Positions 7,000-9,473 of a stretch of DNA of 9,473 nucleotides are shown piece by piece (position 1 is the stretch's first letter; the number at the start of each line of letters is the position of its first letter). A program made the translations under genes and the position numbers. This DNA is from Bryobacterales bacterium. GTDB lineage: Bacteria; Acidobacteriota; Terriglobia; Bryobacterales; Bryobacteraceae. The stretch spans positions 1 to 9,473 of the forward strand of contig SHUN01000075.1 of NCBI GenBank assembly GCA_009697495.1, given 5' to 3'. A model generated the notes under the pieces. That model was given only the letters and a program-made list of their open reading frames with translations. It made no database searches and was not told the origin of the DNA.

Positions 7000-7367
7000 T
7001 ACTGAGCAAGAAGGCGCGGCGCGGGTTCGAGACTCCGTGCCGCAAAATCGAGAACGGCTTCCACCTGCTCACGCGTCAGCCCGTCGTACAACTCGATGAG
7101 CTCATCGATCGTGACGCCGTCTTCCAGATTTTCGAAAACTGCCGAAACTGGCATCCGCGTACCTACAAACACCCAAGCGCCTCCTAACTTTCCCGCGACG
7201 CTCTCCACAGCCGCGCATCGTGACCAGTCAAGCGCCGCTATAGAGAATTCCCCACTCGTTCCCGCTTCAGCAAGCTTTACCAGCCAAGCGTTGAGACTGA
7301 GACCCTGGGATGCTGCCTTTGCACCTAGCGCCGCCGCCTGTTCATCGGGAAGCTCAATCAAAGTCAT
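6999..7367 (-). CDS. DUF433-domain protein with N-terminal ribbon-helix-helix-like segment, predicted antitoxin
   Basis: A 122-aa protein. Residues 1-34 (TLIELPDEQAAALGAKAA then GLSLNAWLVKLAEA) have the strand-helix-helix look of small antitoxin DNA-binding segments. Residues ~46-112 are a clear DUF433 domain: DWSRCAAVE, GAWVFVGTRMPVS (64-75), ENLEDGVTIDEL and LTREQVEAVLDFAARSL. DUF433 proteins commonly precede DUF5615 proteins and are taken as VapB-like antitoxins that also repress their own operon. That role is family knowledge and is not shown here. The start is supported by a strong GGAGG at good spacing. It overlaps the toxin start by one base. It lies 57 bp downstream of the 91-aa gene, which is enough for its own promoter, although none is clear. 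Confidence 0.85.
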   Translation of the reverse strand: MTLIELPDEQAAALGAKAASQGLSLNAWLVKLAEAGTSGEFSIAALDWSRCAAVESVAGKLGGAWVFVGTRMPVSAVFENLEDGVTIDELIELYDGLTREQVEAVLDFAARSLEPAPRLLAQ

Positions 7368-7375
7368 CGCCTGAT

Positions 7376-7380
7376 CCTCC
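7376..7380 (-). promoter_or_regulatory. Shine-Dalgarno of the DUF433 antitoxin gene
   Basis: GGAGG on the minus strand lies 8 nt before ATG 7367. It is the strongest ribosome binding site in the window and fixes this start. Strong translation of the antitoxin relative to the coupled toxin is expected for such modules. Confidence 0.75.
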
Positions 7381-7424
7381 TTGGACGTCTCTCTTTTTCA
7401 GCGTAAACCATTTCTGTGGCCGAT

Positions 7425-7700
7425 TCAGGCGTCCTTCTCCCCGGCCGCCGCCTGCGGCTTATACCCCCGTGCCAGCAAAAACTCCCGCGCCTCCGCAGCC
7501 CGCTCGATCAACACATAGAAAAACGCCCCCGTTCGCTGCGTCGCAAACAGGAATCCCCCGCGATACTCATCCGGCTCCACGTAGTAATCCCAACCCGCTT
7601 CCGTCAACAACTCCTCCAGCGCCTTTGCCTCAGCCAGCCGCTTCCCGATATAAATCAGATCCAGCTCGCGATCCTCAAAAAACTCCCCGTCCCGCCGCAC
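7425..7700 (-). CDS. Small protein of unknown function, possibly DUF2007-like
   Basis: A 91-aa protein starting at GTG 7700, whose first base is shared with the TAG stop of the 148-aa gene (TAGTG). A GGGGA lies 4 nt upstream of the overlap, so translational coupling is likely. The segment ELDLIYIGKRLAEAKALEELLTEA, followed by GWDYYVEPDEYRGGFLFAT and FFYVLIERAAEAREFLLARGY, gives a beta-alpha-beta-beta-alpha pattern with the EAKALEELLTEAG helix. This resembles DUF2007-type small proteins, where short ferredoxin-like domains are typical. The resemblance is by eye only. No signal peptide or membrane segment is seen, so it is probably cytoplasmic. The function is unknown; the tight link to the 148-aa protein suggests they act together. 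Confidence 0.75.
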   Translation of the reverse strand: MRRDGEFFEDRELDLIYIGKRLAEAKALEELLTEAGWDYYVEPDEYRGGFLFATQRTGAFFYVLIERAAEAREFLLARGYKPQAAAGEKDA

Positions 7701-8146
7701 TATTTCCCCAGCATCGCCCGCATCCGCGTGCGGAACGCATCGGCGGCGTTGGGATCGTTGCGGTTGATGTAAGCCGCGTATCGCCCCGCCACGGCCTCCA
7801 GATTTCGATACATTCCCGGGTTCTTAAACGCTTCCCGCAACTCACCCAAAAACGGTTCCAGCCGAGTAAATACCAGGAACAACTCCCCGCCGCTCTGAAA
7901 ATATAACTCCTCGTTCAACACGCCGCTCGTGATGAAACTCGCCACCATCTCGTAGTACGTCGAGACCTGCCGGAACGACGCATTCGTGTCGCTCCCCATC
8001 GGGCACAACTCGCGGAACTTCGCCAGCGTCAACGGACCGCAATGCTCCATGTACCATTTCCGCGCCGCGCGCATTCGCTCCTCCCGCCGCAACTCATACA
8101 GGCGAAGTATCAAATTGGCGTCATCGTAAGTGGAAGGTGTAGGCAT
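7700..8146 (-). CDS. Conserved protein of unknown function, DUF4760-like
   Basis: A 148-aa, mostly helical, charged protein without signal peptide. It begins MPTPSTYDDANLILRLYELRREERM, an amphipathic helix rich in Arg and Glu. It continues through STYYEMVASFITSGVLNEELYF (61-82) and ends with helical segments through MYRNLEAVAGRYAAYINR. The central YYEMVASFITSG-x-L-x-E-x-L arrangement recalls DUF4760-type proteins; I give this as a suggestion only. Its start is supported by GGAAG 7 nt upstream. Its stop shares one base with the GTG of the 91-aa gene, so the two form a translationally coupled pair. No defence, toxin or enzymatic motif is recognised in either. Confidence 0.8.
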   Translation of the reverse strand: MPTPSTYDDANLILRLYELRREERMRAARKWYMEHCGPLTLAKFRELCPMGSDTNASFRQVSTYYEMVASFITSGVLNEELYFQSGGELFLVFTRLEPFLGELREAFKNPGMYRNLEAVAGRYAAYINRNDPNAADAFRTRMRAMLGK

Positions 8147-8153
8147 AATCGAA

Positions 8154-8158
8154 CTTCC
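8154..8158 (-). promoter_or_regulatory. Shine-Dalgarno of the 148-aa gene
   Basis: GGAAG on the minus strand lies 7 nt before ATG 8146, a good match in sequence and spacing, and supports that start over internal ones. Confidence 0.6.
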
Positions 8159-8197
8159 AGCCTACCGCACTCTTGAGGAACTCGCGCAAAACGGACA

Positions 8198-8250
8198 CGG
8201 TCGCGGCGGGGGTTGCGTGCGAGTTCGTGACGGGTTGCGGGCCGCGACCG
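8198..8250. repeat. Intergenic inverted repeat with GGTCGCGGC arms
   Basis: CGGTCGCGGC (8198-8207) and GCCGCGACCG (8241-8250) are perfect 10-nt inverted arms around a 33-nt loop. The loop region holds GGGTTGCG twice, at 8210-8217 and 8232-8239. It lies in the 115-bp gap between the GNAT gene and the 148-aa gene. The arm plus flank (CACGGTCGCGGC) resembles the core of the repeat in the glycosyltransferase linker (GACGGTCGTGGC). It may be a REP-like element, or an RNA structure affecting read-through. There is no U-tract, so it is not a standard terminator. The rest of the gap shows no clear promoter. Confidence 0.5.
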
Positions 8251-8261
8251 GCCTTTGCACT

Positions 8262-9260
8262 CTAAAGGAAGAATCGCCTCACCGGCCGGATATGTTCCCA
8301 CACCATCGCCGCGAACCGCCTCTCCACCGTGAAGCCCATCGATTCATACAGCCCAATCGCGTTCCGATTCGCCGCCGTCACCGTCAAACTCGCCTGCTGG
8401 CACCCGGCCTCGCGCAGGCTCCGCAAGGACCGCGACAGTATCTCCCGCCCAAATCCTTGTCCGCGGCTCGATGGCGACACGCAGATCTGCGTAATGTGCC
8501 CCGCGTCTTCCGCCACAATGCTCGCCAACGCCGCCGCGCACATCCGCCCCGTGTCCCGTCGCCACGCCAGCCAGGACCCCTCCCCGAAAAACGATCCGCA
8601 TCCCGGATACTGCACAATGTTCTGCAGAAATCGCCGCGCCCCGGACACTGACCGGTATTGATCGTTGATATTGCCGTCAACGTGCCCTTCATACGCCCGC
8701 GCCACCAGCGTCGCCGTGTCTTCCTGGTACCGCTCGCTCCAGACGTCAACGTCCAACAGCGGCGATTCGCTCTCCGCCCACCGGTGCGTCCGGCGTAGAT
8801 CGCAAACCATGTAATAGCGCTCAAACAACCGCAAGTCCGTCGCATGCGCCGGCGGCGTCGGCCGCGGATATGTCAGCAGGATCACCTGTGATTCAATCCG
8901 CCGCACTCCCGCCGTGCGATACAGCGTCTCCACCGTGGCGTTCAATAACTTATCCTCCATCGCCGCCGTCGCGAACTCACGCAGGATATACAGGTCGCCA
9001 ATCAGCCCTTTGTCCTCATCCGTCACCGTATAGGTGTACCCGACGACGCGCCCCGCGTGAATCAACGCCCGCCCGTTCAATGACTGCATATCGACAAAGC
9101 GTTTTACCAGCAACCCCGGCGCCGAAAAGTCCCACGCCAGCACCTCCCGCCACTGCCGCGTCTCTTCCTCCAGTACCTCATCCAGCGCCCCCGCCGCCAA
9201 ATGACGCAGGTCCACAACTTCTGTGATCGGTGATTCGGGCAGCGCCGCCATACTCGCCAT
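8262..9260 (-). CDS. GNAT-family N-acetyltransferase with two GNAT-like halves
   Basis: A 332-aa protein, about twice the length of a single GNAT domain. The C-terminal half (~175-325) is a clear GNAT: ITQICVSPSSRGQGFG (256-271) is motif A with the acetyl-CoA pyrophosphate loop R-G-Q-G-F-G, and NRNAIGLYESMGF (298-310) is motif B. The N-terminal half (~20-165) has a GNAT-like order (ALIHAGRVVGYTYTV, LIGDLYILREF, ETLYRTAGVRRIESQV) but lacks the R-x-x-G-x-G/A loop, so it is probably a degenerate copy for substrate binding. The same two-half layout is known in mycothiol synthase and similar proteins. Substrate unknown. ATG 9260 and ATG 9251 are both possible; neither has a Shine-Dalgarno sequence, and a TATAAT touches the first. 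The start is 12 bp from the stop of the preceding gene, suggesting an operon. The protein is cytoplasmic. Confidence 0.88.
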   Translation of the reverse strand: MASMAALPESPITEVVDLRHLAAGALDEVLEEETRQWREVLAWDFSAPGLLVKRFVDMQSLNGRALIHAGRVVGYTYTVTDEDKGLIGDLYILREFATAAMEDKLLNATVETLYRTAGVRRIESQVILLTYPRPTPPAHATDLRLFERYYMVCDLRRTHRWAESESPLLDVDVWSERYQEDTATLVARAYEGHVDGNINDQYRSVSGARRFLQNIVQYPGCGSFFGEGSWLAWRRDTGRMCAAALASIVAEDAGHITQICVSPSSRGQGFGREILSRSLRSLREAGCQQASLTVTAANRNAIGLYESMGFTVERRFAAMVWEHIRPVRRFFL

Positions 9261-9266
9261 ATTATA
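9261..9266 (-). promoter_or_regulatory. Consensus -10 hexamer directly before the GNAT start
   Basis: TATAAT on the minus strand ends one base before ATG 9260. If it is a real -10, transcription would begin near 9254 and the message would start almost at ATG 9251, which would be a leaderless start. The region 17 bp upstream (GACTGG) is a poor -35, so this may be coincidence. Confidence 0.3.
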
Positions 9267-9272
9267 AAGGAT

Positions 9273-9473
9273 TCAGCTCAGCGCCAGTCTCTCCCTCGCC
9301 CGTTTCCCATGGAACGGCCTTCCCATCGATTCATACATCCCCAGCGCCGCCGCGAGCAGTCCGCGCGCTTCTGCGGTTGCATCACCGCCCGCCATTCCCG
9401 AGCCTTTGGCTGCGAAACTAGTGTCCGTCTGCTCGACAGCGATTAAGTTCCAGACGAGGGACTGCCTGGCCGC
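9273..9473 (-). CDS. 3' end of a gene entering from the right edge, function unrecognised
   Basis: The minus frame is open from the window edge to a TGA at 9273-9275 and gives 66 residues, without a start. It reads AARQSLVWNLIAVEQTDTSF, then a Gly/Ala-rich stretch, then EARGLLAAALGMYESMGRPF and a basic end RARERLALS. The tail looks helical, loosely like the end of a TPR-type or helical protein, but this is too short to assign. The next gene (GNAT) begins 12 bp after its stop, so the two are probably co-transcribed. It could still be a chance open frame, because high-GC sequence has few stops. Confidence 0.5.
   Translation of the reverse strand, partial: AARQSLVWNLIAVEQTDTSFAAKGSGMAGGDATAEARGLLAAALGMYESMGRPFHGKRARERLALS

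Noticed and set aside
7368..7424. Promoter or terminator between the 91-aa gene and the antitoxin
   Set aside because: Apart from the Shine-Dalgarno, no pair of -35/-10 boxes or hairpin with U-tract stands out.
8130..8651. Plus-strand open frame of 173 codons
   Set aside because: Antisense to the GNAT gene including its acetyl-CoA loop; Arg/His/Pro-rich shadow.

Overview
This is a GC-rich bacterial chromosomal window. It most resembles the Acidobacteriota, near Candidatus Solibacter / Bryobacterales. The evidence is the TIGR03437-type C-terminal domain of the large secreted NHL-repeat protein, the PLPDGRGSE peptide encoded by a repeat inside a glycosyltransferase, and the style of the DUF433/DUF5615 pair. 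This assignment rests on remembered family traits, not on a database search. No rRNA, tRNA, CRISPR array, transposase or prophage gene is visible.

Layout: (1) 1-3189, minus strand: a two-gene unit. A 354-aa helical, probably (alpha/alpha)-barrel protein of unknown function is followed 3 nt later by a very long glycosyltransferase. That enzyme has a unique N-terminal domain, a GT2 domain and a GT4-like domain, and it runs off the left edge. Together they look like cell-surface polysaccharide or glycoconjugate machinery. (2) 3205-6618, plus strand: a small exported protein with two DUF5666-like beta repeats, then a 906-residue exported six-bladed NHL-repeat protein. The large protein ends in a TIGR03437-type domain and carries two copies of a phage-tail-like beta module. 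(3) 6673-7367, minus strand: a compact DUF433 antitoxin / DUF5615 PIN-like toxin pair with overlapping stop and start codons. (4) 7425-8146, minus strand: two small genes of unknown function, coupled by a TAGTG overlap. (5) 8262-9473, minus strand: a two-domain GNAT acetyltransferase and the 3' end of another gene that enters from the right edge.

The plus strand is C-rich almost throughout, whichever way genes point, so minus-strand genes favour G-ending codons and plus-strand genes C-ending codons. The first ~240 bases break this rule. Two places carry related GGTCGCGGC-type repeats: one inside the glycosyltransferase linker (1516-1575) and one as an intergenic inverted repeat (8198-8250). 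Several starts lack a Shine-Dalgarno sequence and lie next to -10-like hexamers, which suggests leaderless or short-leader transcripts.

No wholly new system is evident. The most interesting items are the nested duplicated modules in the NHL/TIGR03437 protein, the repeat element that has become protein-coding sequence, the conserved but functionally unknown partner of the glycosyltransferase, and the uncharacterised coupled pair at 7425-8146.
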